In this document: piece by piece, positions 49,994 through 58,358 of the stretch
Position numbering within the stretch: position 1 is the stretch's first letter
How the letters are laid out: the number at the start of each line of letters is the position of its first letter
Source of the DNA: Amaricoccus sp003258405
GTDB taxonomy: Bacteria; Pseudomonadota; Alphaproteobacteria; Rhodobacterales; Rhodobacteraceae
Reading direction: 5' to 3'
Assembly (NCBI RefSeq): GCF_043226085.1
Contig: NZ_CP171225.1
Location: forward strand, 868,001-932,000
DNA length: 64,000 bases
Position numbers and translations under genes: made by a program
The notes under the pieces: model-generated
Databases searched by the model: none
What the model was told of the DNA's origin: nothing
The model's input: the letters and a program-made list of their open reading frames with translations, nothing else

Positions 49994-50773
49994 ATGCTCA
50001 CACCCATCGCCGGAAAAGCCGTTCTCGTTACAGGCGGCTCGAAGGGCATCGGCAAGGGGATCGCCCGGGTCTTCGCCAATGCGGGCGCCAAGGTCATGAT
50101 CGCGGCCCGCGGCGAGGACAGTGCCCGCCAGACCGCGGAGGAGATCACCGCAGCCGGCGGAACCGCAGCCTATGTCTGCGGCGATGTCTCCGATTGGGCG
50201 GATGTCCAGACCATGGTGGAGGACTGCGTCCGCAAATTCGGTGGGCTGGACATCCTCTGTGCCAATGCGGGCATCTTCCCCCAGACCAAGATCATCGAGA
50301 TGGATCCGGACGACTGGGACAAGGTGCTCGCGACCAACCTCAAGAGCGCCTTCCTCGCGGTGAAGGCGGCAATCCCGCAGTTCGAGAAGGCGGGCCGGGG
50401 CCGGGTCATCCTCACCTCCTCGATCACCGGCCCGGTGACGGGCTTCCCCGGCTGGTCGCATTACGGCGCCTCGAAAGCGGGACAGCTCGGCTTCCTGCGC
50501 ACCGCCTCCATGGAGCTCGCGCGCTACAACACCACGATCAATGCCGTGATGCCGGGTAACATCATGACCGAGGGCCTCACCGGCCTGGGAGAGGAATATC
50601 TCGAAACCATGACCGCCTCGATCCCGCTGAAGCGTCTCGGCAAGGTTGAGGACATCGGCAACGCCGCCCTCTTCTTCGCCTCCGACGAGGCCGGCTACAT
50701 CACCGGTCAGACCCTGGTGGTCGACGGCGGCCAGATCCTGCCCGAATCCCTCGAGGCGATCTCGGAGATCTGA
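49994..50773 (+). CDS. Short-chain dehydrogenase/reductase (FabG-like SDR)
   Basis: A 259-residue classical SDR. The NAD(P) motif is TGGSKGIG (13-20), NAG is at 91-93, and the catalytic residues are S142/S143, Y157 and K161 in SHYGASK. It ends in the family's GQTLVVDGGQ. It follows the PotC-like gene by 18 nt with an AAGGAGA site and so belongs to the importer operon; it may oxidise or reduce the imported compound or its product. Confidence 0.9.
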   Translation: MLTPIAGKAVLVTGGSKGIGKGIARVFANAGAKVMIAARGEDSARQTAEEITAAGGTAAYVCGDVSDWADVQTMVEDCVRKFGGLDILCANAGIFPQTKIIEMDPDDWDKVLATNLKSAFLAVKAAIPQFEKAGRGRVILTSSITGPVTGFPGWSHYGASKAGQLGFLRTASMELARYNTTINAVMPGNIMTEGLTGLGEEYLETMTASIPLKRLGKVEDIGNAALFFASDEAGYITGQTLVVDGGQILPESLEAISEI

Positions 50774-50801
50774 GCCGCGCCAGAACTCCGCCCGGCGGGG
50801 C

Positions 50802-50836
50802 GCGTGCAGCCTTTCCAGATTGGAAGGCTGCGCGTC
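50802..50836. terminator. Bidirectional terminator-like hairpin
   Basis: GCAGCC (50806-50811) pairs with GGCTGC (50826-50831), with further pairing through TT-CC/GG-AA and one bulged T. It lies between the convergent SDR and META-domain genes, where a shared terminator is expected. T-runs are short. Confidence 0.55.
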
Positions 50837-50844
50837 GCCGCGCT

Positions 50845-51627
50845 CTAGCCCTCCGGCCGCTCCACAAACCGGACGGTCACGACGCCCGCCGCATTTGTGA
50901 AGCTGAGGCGCGCGCCCGACCGCTTATAGCTGGCCGTCCGGTCGAGTGCCTCCAGCATATCCTGCTCGAGTTTCATCCGCTCGGACAGGCACATCATCTT
51001 CGTCCCGGCAATCGGCTGCACGAAGGCGATCCGCCCCGCCGAAAGCGCCGCCCTCCCTCGAAAGCGGTTGCAGCCGCCAAACATCGAGAAGGTCCCATCC
51101 TCGAGAAAGGCGATGGTCGGCGGATCGTCTGCCACGAGCGCCCGGCCGCCGATTTCCGTCACGGCCCAGGGCACGCCACTGATGCGCGCCGCATCCGCCG
51201 GAGGCGCCTCCGCCACCTGCTCCAGAACGATATCGGCCCGCTCCGGTGCGCCGCGCGTCAGCACCGGCCAGGCCGTCATGGTGCGATGGCTCACACGTCC
51301 CCCCGTCCGGAGCACCGCGGCAACGACATAGGTCATCCGCGGGTCGATTGCGGCAGGATCGTAGGAGAGTCGCAGCGAGACCGGAAACGTGCTGACCGCC
51401 ACCCGCCCGGAGGTGATCCGGATCGAGGATGCGTCCGCCCGAGAAACATCCAGCAGTTCCACCTCCAGCTCCGCGCCGGGTGGCAGCGGCTGCTCCTCCT
51501 CCAGGCGCACGCTCACCGGCAGCGATGCGCTCTCCGCAACGGCAGCCATCGTCCCCGCGGCCAGCAGAATCGCCCCGATCAGCGCAATGTCCCCCAGCCG
51601 CGTCTTCCACCTATTGCCTGTCCGCAA
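50845..51627 (-). CDS. YbaY/META-domain exported protein
   Basis: A 260-residue protein if translation starts at TTG 51627, with GGAG 7 nt upstream. It has a signal-like N-terminus (basic, then GDIALIGAILLAAGTMAAVA). A YbaY-type beta domain (PVSVRLEEEQPLPPGAELEVELLDVSRAD) follows, then a META/HslJ domain (GVPWAVTEIGGRALV...FSMFGGCNRFRGRA...PIAGTKMMC). No ATG or GTG gives a complete signal peptide without running deep into the upstream gene. An envelope role is inferred; exact function is unknown. Confidence 0.78.
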   Translation of the reverse strand: MRTGNRWKTRLGDIALIGAILLAAGTMAAVAESASLPVSVRLEEEQPLPPGAELEVELLDVSRADASSIRITSGRVAVSTFPVSLRLSYDPAAIDPRMTYVVAAVLRTGGRVSHRTMTAWPVLTRGAPERADIVLEQVAEAPPADAARISGVPWAVTEIGGRALVADDPPTIAFLEDGTFSMFGGCNRFRGRAALSAGRIAFVQPIAGTKMMCLSERMKLEQDMLEALDRTASYKRSGARLSFTNAAGVVTVRFVERPEG

Positions 51628-52456
51628 GAGCCTGCTCCATGTCGAGGATCGTTGCGCGGAGCGTGCTGTCATCGGCGAGGATGAAGCCCGCGTTGCCGCG
51701 CCGGAGATCGATGATCGTGTACATGATCGCGCTGAGAAAGAACGCGAAGGCATAGGCCCGCCAAGTGAGAAATTGGCCGAGCATGCCTGCGCGATTGCCC
51801 ACGAGAAAGAGCGCGGTGGCGGCGGCCGCGAGCACCATGGCCTGGGTGAAGGCCGAAACCGGCACCGAAAAGGACGAAACCCTGTAGAGATGTGCGTCCA
51901 GCACCGCGTTCATCGCCCCGGCCACGAAGGTCTGGATCGGCGGCGGCGTGGGATCGCGCGTCGCCTCGAGCGTCAGCGGCCAGAGCCGCGCCTGAGCCGT
52001 GAGCGTCGTCTCGAGAAAGGCGTTGAGCTTTTCCTCACTGTCGATCGGCGCATGCTTCGGTACGACCCTGGTCCGGCCATACTCGAGGAGCGCGCGTTGA
52101 AGCTCGGTCCGTCCGGGCTCGGCGAGATAGTCCGCGCGGAGAAAGGCGGTGCCGAGCGCGGAGGCCTCGTCCGTGGTCGCCGCCTTGATCGAAAGCGAGA
52201 CGGCGAGCGAATTGCCGAAGGTGAAGGCCAGCAGCAGACCGAGAAGCGCGAGAAAGGCGTTCATGGCCATCTCGCCGACCACGACATCGACCGCGCCGCC
52301 CGCCGCGAGCAATCGCTGCCGTCTGTGCCGGCCCGACGCAAACCCTGCAGCCACCGAGAGCGGCAGAACGACAAGCAGGATCAGGGCAACGAATGGCAGG
52401 CCGAGCGTATTGATGGATATCTCGTCATAGGCCGAAACGGAGGTTGAGGGCGTCAT
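51611..52456 (-). CDS. DUF4239 (bestrophin-like) membrane protein
   Basis: A 281-residue protein with TM helices around residues 15-38, 60-85, 205-225 and 235-255, and a soluble segment between the second and third (LGTAFLRADYLAEPGRTELQRALLEYGRTRV). This pattern matches DUF4239 proteins of unknown function. The start MTPSTSVSAYDEI at 52456 is chosen for context; its ribosome-binding site is weak. The META-domain gene overlaps its 3' end. Confidence 0.72.
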   Translation of the reverse strand: MTPSTSVSAYDEISINTLGLPFVALILLVVLPLSVAAGFASGRHRRQRLLAAGGAVDVVVGEMAMNAFLALLGLLLAFTFGNSLAVSLSIKAATTDEASALGTAFLRADYLAEPGRTELQRALLEYGRTRVVPKHAPIDSEEKLNAFLETTLTAQARLWPLTLEATRDPTPPPIQTFVAGAMNAVLDAHLYRVSSFSVPVSAFTQAMVLAAAATALFLVGNRAGMLGQFLTWRAYAFAFFLSAIMYTIIDLRRGNAGFILADDSTLRATILDMEQALADRQ

Positions 52457-52605
52457 GATGCGTGTCTTCGAAAAGGTTGCGCCAGCCCCGTAGGATAGCA
52501 CGCCTTCAATGCCTTGCATCTATCTCCGTGACGCCACACGGCACCGCTGCACATGCGGATGGCGGGGCGCCGTGCGCCCGCCACCCCGGCTCAAGCCGCT
52601 GCGCG

Positions 52606-54900
52606 CTACTCCGCCGCGAGTCGGTTCTCGTCGGCCTCCGCCGATGCCTGCGCTTCCACAACCGCCAGCGCGGTAAGGTTGAGCAGCCCCCGCACCGTCA
52701 CCGACTGCGAGGCGATATAGGCTGGCTTCGCCGCACCCATCATGATCGGCCCGACGGGCACCGCCCCTCCCAGTGTCTTGAGCAGGGTGAGCGAGATATG
52801 CGCCGCATCGGCATTCGGCATGATGAAAAGGTTCGCGGGGCCCCTGAGGCTGCTTCCTGGCAGCGCCTTCGCCCGGAGCGAATCGACGAGCGCAGTATCG
52901 GCATGCATCTCGCCATCGAACTCGAAATCCGGTTGCCGCTGGCGCAGGATCTCCACGGCCCGGCGCATCTTGCGTGAAGAGGCGCTCGGCCGGTCACCGA
53001 AATTCGCATGGCTCACGAGGGCCGCACGCGGCTCGAGGCCCATGCGCCGGACCGCCTCTGCGGCGCGGATAGCAAGATCCGCCACCTCCTCAGCCGAGGG
53101 ATCGACCGAAACATAGGCGTCGGCAATGAAGAACGTTCCGGAGGGCATGACCAGCGCGTTCATCGTCGAAAGCCCCGTCGCTCCGGGCTTCAGCCCGATG
53201 ATGCCCTTGAGCCGGGTCAGATGATGGGCAAAGCGCCCGCCGGTGCCGCAGATCGCCGCATCCACCTCACCGCGCTCGAGCATCAGAAAGGCAAAGACCG
53301 AGGGATCGCTGCGCACGCCGCGGAGCGCTTCCTTGGGCGAGATGCCGTCGCGGCCGACAAGACGGTGAAGCTGGTCGGCATAGCTCTGCGGATCGATCTT
53401 CTCCGGATCTGCGACCTCGATCTCCTTGCCGATGGTCAGGCTCAGCGAGAGCTCGGCGATCTTCTGACGGATCGCCTCCGCGTTGCCGACAAGCACCGGC
53501 CGCGCGATCCCGTCGCGCGCCGCGCGGGAGGCGGCATGCAGGACGCGCGTGGAATCCCCTTCGGCGAACACCACCCGCCGCGGATCGCGCTGCGCCCGTT
53601 CGAAGACCGGCTTCATGAGCATGCCCGAACGGTAGACGAAGCTCTGGAGCTTCTCCCGATAGGCCGCCATGTCCTCGATTGGAAGCGTCGCGACGCCGGT
53701 ATCCATCGCCGTCTGCGCGACCAGCGGCGCGATCTCCAGCATGAGCCGCGAGTCGAACGGCTTGGGAATGATGTAATTGGGCCCGAACTTCAGATCCTGA
53801 TTGGCATAGGCTGACTGCATGTCCGCCGCTTCGGCCCGCGCGATGCGCGCGATTGCCTCGGCACAGGCACGCTTCATCGCATCGTTGATCTCCGTTGCGC
53901 CGACATCGAGCGCGCCGCGGAAGATGAACGGAAAGCAGAGCACGTTGTTGACCTGGTTCGGATAGTCCGAACGCCCGGTCGCGACGATCGCATCCGAGCG
54001 CACCGCCTCCACCTCTTCCGGCCGGATCTCCGGCTCGGGATTGGCGAGGGCGAAGATAAGCGGGTTCGGCGCCATCGAAGCCACCATGTCTCGATCGACC
54101 GCACGGGCGACCGAGACGCCGAGAAACACGTCCGCCCCCTTCATCGCATCGGCCAGCGTCCGGGCCTCGGTATCCCGCATCCAGGCGGTCTTGTACTTGT
54201 CGAGCTGTGCGGCGCGGCCTGAATGCACCACGCCCTTGGAATCGCAGACGAGAATGTTTTCCTTCCGCGCTCCGAAGCTCACCAGCAGCCCGATGCAGGC
54301 GAGCGCCGCGGCACCCGCGCCGTTGCAGACGATCTTCGCTTCCTCGAGCGACTTGCCGACGAGATCAAGCCCGTTGATCATGCCTGCGGCCGCGACGATC
54401 GCCGTGCCGTGCTGGTCGTCATGGAAGACCGGAATACCCATCTCGCGCTTGAGCCGGCTCTCGATCTCGAAGCAGGCCGGGGCGGCGATATCCTCGAGAT
54501 TGATGCCGCCAAAGCTTGGCTCCAGCCGCCGCACCGTCTCGCAGAAGGCATCAACGTCGGTTTCATCCACCTCGAGATCGACCACGTCGATCCCGGAGAA
54601 TTTCTTGAACAGCGCGGCCTTGCCCTCCATCACCGGCTTCGAGGCGAGCGCCCCGATATTTCCGAGCCCGAGCACCGCAGTGCCGTTGGAGATGACCGCA
54701 ACGAGATTGGCGCGCCCGGTATAGAGCGCGGCCTTTGAGGGATCGGCGGCGATTTCCTCACAGGGCACCGCCACGCCGGGGCTGTAGGCCAGTGCCAGAT
54801 CGCGCTGCGTTGCCATTGGCTTTGTCGGCAGGATCTGCAGCTTCCCCCGTGGCTCGGCGGAATGATAGGCCAGCGCATCGCGCCTGAAATCTTCGGACAT
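52606..54900 (-). CDS. maeB: NADP-dependent malic enzyme with phosphotransacetylase domain
   Basis: A 764-residue MaeB. The malic enzyme part (about 1-430) has TQRDLALAYSPGVAVPCEEI, FKKFSGIDVVDLEVDE, VFHDDQHGTAIVAAAGMINGL (metal and catalytic residues) and FALANPEPEI. The rear part (about 430-760) resembles phosphate acetyltransferase (VFAEGDSTRVLHAASRA...LKGIIGLKPGATGLSTMNALVMPSGTFFIADAYV) but usually is regulatory, not catalytic. It makes pyruvate and NADPH from malate. GGGAGGGG precedes the ATG. Confidence 0.96.
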   Translation of the reverse strand: MSEDFRRDALAYHSAEPRGKLQILPTKPMATQRDLALAYSPGVAVPCEEIAADPSKAALYTGRANLVAVISNGTAVLGLGNIGALASKPVMEGKAALFKKFSGIDVVDLEVDETDVDAFCETVRRLEPSFGGINLEDIAAPACFEIESRLKREMGIPVFHDDQHGTAIVAAAGMINGLDLVGKSLEEAKIVCNGAGAAALACIGLLVSFGARKENILVCDSKGVVHSGRAAQLDKYKTAWMRDTEARTLADAMKGADVFLGVSVARAVDRDMVASMAPNPLIFALANPEPEIRPEEVEAVRSDAIVATGRSDYPNQVNNVLCFPFIFRGALDVGATEINDAMKRACAEAIARIARAEAADMQSAYANQDLKFGPNYIIPKPFDSRLMLEIAPLVAQTAMDTGVATLPIEDMAAYREKLQSFVYRSGMLMKPVFERAQRDPRRVVFAEGDSTRVLHAASRAARDGIARPVLVGNAEAIRQKIAELSLSLTIGKEIEVADPEKIDPQSYADQLHRLVGRDGISPKEALRGVRSDPSVFAFLMLERGEVDAAICGTGGRFAHHLTRLKGIIGLKPGATGLSTMNALVMPSGTFFIADAYVSVDPSAEEVADLAIRAAEAVRRMGLEPRAALVSHANFGDRPSASSRKMRRAVEILRQRQPDFEFDGEMHADTALVDSLRAKALPGSSLRGPANLFIMPNADAAHISLTLLKTLGGAVPVGPIMMGAAKPAYIASQSVTVRGLLNLTALAVVEAQASAEADENRLAAE

Positions 54901-55211
54901 TTTCCCCTCCCTGTTTCAAGGCACGCTTGTTTTTCTGATTATGCCCCGCCCCACCTTAAGACCATTTCCGCCGCGATGAAAAGCCACAGGCCAAGAGCTG
55001 GCCGCAAAGCCATTCGGGTCGCGGTGATGTCGGAAAAGACCGGGAAGAATAGCGCTCCGGCGCGGGATCATCAGGATCTCCGAGGGAGCAGGTGCGGCCA
55101 CCGAGGCCGGGGGCCCGGGAACCCGTCTTCCGCGCTGGCTGCCCCGAGGCGGACGGAGCGCAGGGCAGCGGCTCCGTCCCGAGGGGGCTGGCTGGCGCGT
55201 TCTGAAGCGGC
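54901..55211. other. Intergenic gap between maeB and bfr
   Basis: This 311-bp gap holds the maeB upstream region, including a short A+T-richer stretch at 54925-54960, and the 3' side of bfr. The only strong structure is the hairpin at 55151-55179. No supported coding frame was seen. Confidence 0.5.
55151..55179 (-). terminator. Terminator-like hairpin downstream of bfr
   Basis: GGACGGAGC (55151-55159) and GCTCCGTCC (55171-55179) form a perfect 9-bp stem with an 11-nt loop, 33 nt beyond the bfr stop. No T-tract follows, so it may act with Rho or protect the transcript end. Confidence 0.55.
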
Positions 55212-55697
55212 TTAGTCCGCTTCGTCGGCGGACTTGGCGTTCAGCAGGCCGTATTTCTCCTCGCCGAGCTTGCCAAGCAGATCGAGCTGGGTCTCGAGGT
55301 AGTCGATATGGCCTTCCTCATCGGCGATCAGTTCCTCGAAGAGGTTCTTCGAGACATAGTCGCCGACCTTTTCGCAGTGCTCGCGCGCCTCGATGTAGAG
55401 CTTGCGCGCGTCATGCTCGGCGGCGAGATCGCACTCGAGGGTTTCCTTCACCGTCTCTCCGATCCGGAGCGAGTCGAGCTTCTGCAGGTTGGGATGACCT
55501 TCGAGGAAGAGGATCCGCTCGATGAACTTGTCGGCGTGGTGCATCTCTTCGATGCTTTCGGCCCGGGACTTCGCCGCAAGCTTGCCGAAGCCCCAGTCGT
55601 CCTGAAGCCGGAAATGCAGCCAGTACTGGCTGACTGCGGTCAGCTCGCTGCGAAGCCCCGCGTTCAGATATTCAATGACTTTCTTGTCGCCCTTCAT
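55212..55697 (-). CDS. bfr: Bacterioferritin
   Basis: A 161-residue haem-containing ferritin that stores iron in a 24-mer. Ferroxidase ligands E18, E51, H54, E94, E127 and H130 are all at the canonical positions, and M52 is the haem ligand (IEEMHHADKFIERI). GAGGGG precedes the ATG. It is monocistronic by appearance. I did not find an unambiguous Irr- or RirA-type site upstream. Confidence 0.97.
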   Translation of the reverse strand: MKGDKKVIEYLNAGLRSELTAVSQYWLHFRLQDDWGFGKLAAKSRAESIEEMHHADKFIERILFLEGHPNLQKLDSLRIGETVKETLECDLAAEHDARKLYIEAREHCEKVGDYVSKNLFEELIADEEGHIDYLETQLDLLGKLGEEKYGLLNAKSADEAD

Positions 55698-55814
55698 GTG
55701 CGCCCCTCTTGGATTCTGCGCCGCGAATGCCGGCGCAACCTGGAAACCTCTCGGGTATCCCCTTCGCTCCAGGCCCTGTCAACCGCCCGGAACCGCGCGA
55801 TCGCCCGGTTTGCC

Positions 55815-56234
55815 TCAGATGGGTTCGACGCCGTCGAAGGCAAGGCGGAGCCTGCGCTCGACCTGCACCATGCGCTCCGAAATCTGTCGCTGTTCGCCCT
55901 GCAGTTCCCGAAGCTCGGCCAGGCATTCCTCCACCACGCGATGCGCCTCCTGCCCGGCAAAACCCGGCTGCTCTCCGCGCCCGCTTATCAGCCAGATCAT
56001 CGAGACGTTGAGCACACCTGCCAGCATCTGAAGCTTGTTGGCCCGCGGCTCCGCCCGGTCCTCCTCCCAGTTCTGGATCGTCGTGAGTTTCACCCCGAGC
56101 TTCTCGGAAAGCCCCAACTGGTCAAGGCCGAGCGCCTCGCGCGCCAGCGTGATGCGATCTCCGAATGTGGCCGCGGCATCGGAATAGTCTTCGCCGTCCG
56201 AAGCCGCGGGGTTGCCGGAACTGGTGCCGGACAT
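55815..56234 (-). CDS. Xre-family transcriptional regulator
   Basis: A 139-residue protein with an HTH_3 domain (about 24-85; RITLAREALGLDQLGLSEKLGVKLTTIQNWEEDRAEPRANKLQMLAGVLNVSMIWLISG). A predicted helical, probably coiled-coil tail follows (EECLAELRELQGEQRQISERMVQVERRLRLAF). AGGGAGA precedes the ATG. The target is unknown; it is divergent from aspC. Confidence 0.87.
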   Translation of the reverse strand: MSGTSSGNPAASDGEDYSDAAATFGDRITLAREALGLDQLGLSEKLGVKLTTIQNWEEDRAEPRANKLQMLAGVLNVSMIWLISGRGEQPGFAGQEAHRVVEECLAELRELQGEQRQISERMVQVERRLRLAFDGVEPI

Positions 56235-56340
56235 CTGCGTCTCCCTTGCGCTGAACCCCTCGCGCTCGTCTGCCTGCAGGCTTGCCTGCCTTCGCGGTGG
56301 ACCCTAAGACACCGGGGTCGCGATTGCAAAGGGGTGCCCC

Positions 56341-57543
56341 ATGTCGTTCCTGTCCGCAGCTCTCGGGCGCATCAAGCCCTCCCCCACCGTGGCGATCACC
56401 GCCAAGGCGCGCGAGCTCAGCGCGGCGGGGCGCGACATCATCAGCCTCAGCGCCGGCGAACCCGATTTCGACACGCCGGAAAACATCCGTGCCGCCGCGA
56501 AGGCCGCGATCGACCGCGGAGAGACCCGCTACACCTCGCCCGAGGGACTGATCGAGCTCCGCCGCGCCATCTGCGGCAAGTTCTCCCGCGAGAATTCGCT
56601 CGACTATGCCCCCGAACAAGTCATCGTCTCCACCGGCGGCAAGCAGGCGCTCTTCAATGCACTGATGGCCACCGTCGATCCCGGCGACGAGGTCATCATC
56701 CCCGCGCCCTACTGGGTGAGCTACCCCGACATCGTCCGCCTCGCCGGCGGCACGCCGGTGATCGTGCCCGGCACGATGGAAAACGGCTTCAAGATCACCC
56801 CCGGCGCGCTGCAGGGCGCCATTACGCCGAAGACCAAGTGGCTGATCCTCAACTCGCCGTCGAACCCGAGCGGCGCGGGCTATTCGCACGAGGAGATGAA
56901 GGCGCTTACGGATGTCCTCGTCGCCCACGATCATGTCTGGGTGCTAAGCGACGATATCTACGAGCACATCGCCTATGACCCCTTCCGCTTCTGCACCCCA
57001 GCCGAGGTCGAGCCCCGCCTCATCGATCGCACGCTGACCGTCAATGGCGTCTCCAAGGCCTATGCGATGACCGGCTGGCGCATCGGCTATGCCGCGGGCC
57101 CCACGCCGCTCATCCGTGCGATGATCACGCTCCAGGGCCAGTCGACCACCAACGCATGCTCGATCAGCCAGTGGGCCGCGGTCGAGGCGCTCGAAGGCCC
57201 GCAGGACTATCTGTCCGAAGCGCGCACCGCGTTCCGGCGCCGCCGCGATCTCGTGGTCGAGCGGCTCAATGCCTGTGAGGGGCTGCTCTGCCCGGTGCCG
57301 GAAGGCGCCTTCTACGTCTACCCTTCGGTCGCGAAACTCATCGGGCGCCACACACCCGAGGGAGCCCGGATCGAGACCGACGAGGATTTCGCGCGGGAGC
57401 TTCTGGATGCCGAAGGCGTTGCCGTGGTTTTTGGGGCCGCTTTCGGGTCCGGGCCGAATTTCCGCATCAGCTATGCGGCCGCGGACGCAACCCTCGAAGA
57501 GGCCTGCGCCCGCATCGCGCGCTTCTGCAGCCGGCTCAGCTGA
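56341..57543 (+). CDS. aspC: Aspartate aminotransferase (class I, Ibeta type)
   Basis: A 400-residue fold type I aminotransferase. It has SLSAGEPDFDTPENI, KQALFNALMATVDPGDEVIIPAPYWVSYPDI, NSPSNPSGAGYSHEEM, the PLP lysine in NGVSKAYAMTGWRIGYAAGP and the C-terminal Arg in FRISYA. These fit the AspAT/prephenate aminotransferase subgroup, so prephenate may also be a substrate. AAGGGG precedes the ATG. Confidence 0.93.
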   Translation: MSFLSAALGRIKPSPTVAITAKARELSAAGRDIISLSAGEPDFDTPENIRAAAKAAIDRGETRYTSPEGLIELRRAICGKFSRENSLDYAPEQVIVSTGGKQALFNALMATVDPGDEVIIPAPYWVSYPDIVRLAGGTPVIVPGTMENGFKITPGALQGAITPKTKWLILNSPSNPSGAGYSHEEMKALTDVLVAHDHVWVLSDDIYEHIAYDPFRFCTPAEVEPRLIDRTLTVNGVSKAYAMTGWRIGYAAGPTPLIRAMITLQGQSTTNACSISQWAAVEALEGPQDYLSEARTAFRRRRDLVVERLNACEGLLCPVPEGAFYVYPSVAKLIGRHTPEGARIETDEDFARELLDAEGVAVVFGAAFGSGPNFRISYAAADATLEEACARIARFCSRLS

Positions 57544-57574
57544 AGCTCGGCTGCAGGAGCTTTGCCGCGCAGTC

Positions 57575-58096
57575 TTACTGCTGCGCAGGCTGGGTTTCTT
57601 CCGCGGCGGGCGGGGTGCTCTCGTTCACCATGCCGCGGATCTGGCTGTCGATCGAGGACTCGTCACCCGCGGGCGCCGTGGTCTCCGGTGTGGTGGTTTC
57701 CGGCGTCTCCGGGGCCGTCGTCTCGGGCGTGGTGGCGTTGTCGATCTTCTGGATTGCCTCGTTGGCTTCCTCGCGTACCGCGTCAGTCGCCTCCTGCGCC
57801 TTCTCCTCGATCGACTGGACCGCTTCCCCGGCCGCATCCTGCGCGTCCTGAGCCGCCTGGCCCGCACTCTCGGCGGCGTTGTCCACCGCATCGCCCGTGG
57901 CCTCGAGCGCATCCTGTGCGGCCTGGCCCGCGTCCTGCGCCGCTTCGCCGGCATTCTCGACAGCAGCATCCGCCGGCGATTCGGGGGTGGTCTCCGTGAC
58001 CGGAACCGGGGTCTCGGTCTCTTCCGACCCCATGAAAAGGGTGTATCCGAGAACGATTGCGATGATGACGACGATCACCCAAATGAAACGCGACAT
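57575..58096 (-). CDS. Membrane-anchored amphipathic-repeat protein, unknown function
   Basis: A 173-residue protein. One N-terminal TM helix (FIWVIVVIIAIVLGYTLFMG) is followed by seven-residue-like repeats rich in Ala, Asp, Gln and Glu (AAQDAGQ, AAQDALE, ATGDAVD, AAQDAQD, AAGEAVQ, SIEEKAQ), then a Thr/Pro-rich stretch (TTPETTAPETPETTT). The repeats would form a long amphipathic helix, recalling LEA or apolipoprotein-like segments. AGGAGG precedes the ATG. It is divergent from infC. Confidence 0.8.
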   Translation of the reverse strand: MSRFIWVIVVIIAIVLGYTLFMGSEETETPVPVTETTPESPADAAVENAGEAAQDAGQAAQDALEATGDAVDNAAESAGQAAQDAQDAAGEAVQSIEEKAQEATDAVREEANEAIQKIDNATTPETTAPETPETTTPETTAPAGDESSIDSQIRGMVNESTPPAAEETQPAQQ

Positions 58097-58302
58097 GCGA
58101 AATTTCCTCCTGAGGTCTGCGAGCCGAATGACTTCTGCCAGCGATGAAATGCAGCGCTGCTCGCTCGCTTGCAACATGTCCCACGGTTCTGTGATCGCCT
58201 CACGACGATTTCGGCGCGGCCCCGCGCAGCGCTACGAATCGGCGGACGGACACCGAAGAGCCTTCACTTTGCTGCGGTTTTGCACTATGTTAAGGCACGA
58301 TA

Positions 58303-58325
58303 CCGGGGCAGTGCTCCGGTTTTTT
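58303..58325 (+). terminator. Intrinsic terminator/attenuator in the infC leader
   Basis: CCGGGGC (58303-58309) pairs with GCTCCGG (58313-58319), with one G-U pair and an AGT loop, followed immediately by six T residues (58320-58325). This is the only textbook T-tailed terminator in the window. It lies 33 nt upstream of infC, and no co-directional gene ends within 750 bp, so it probably controls infC itself. Confidence 0.7.
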
Positions 58326-58358
58326 CGTCCCGTCAACGATCAAAAGGAAGCAACGACC

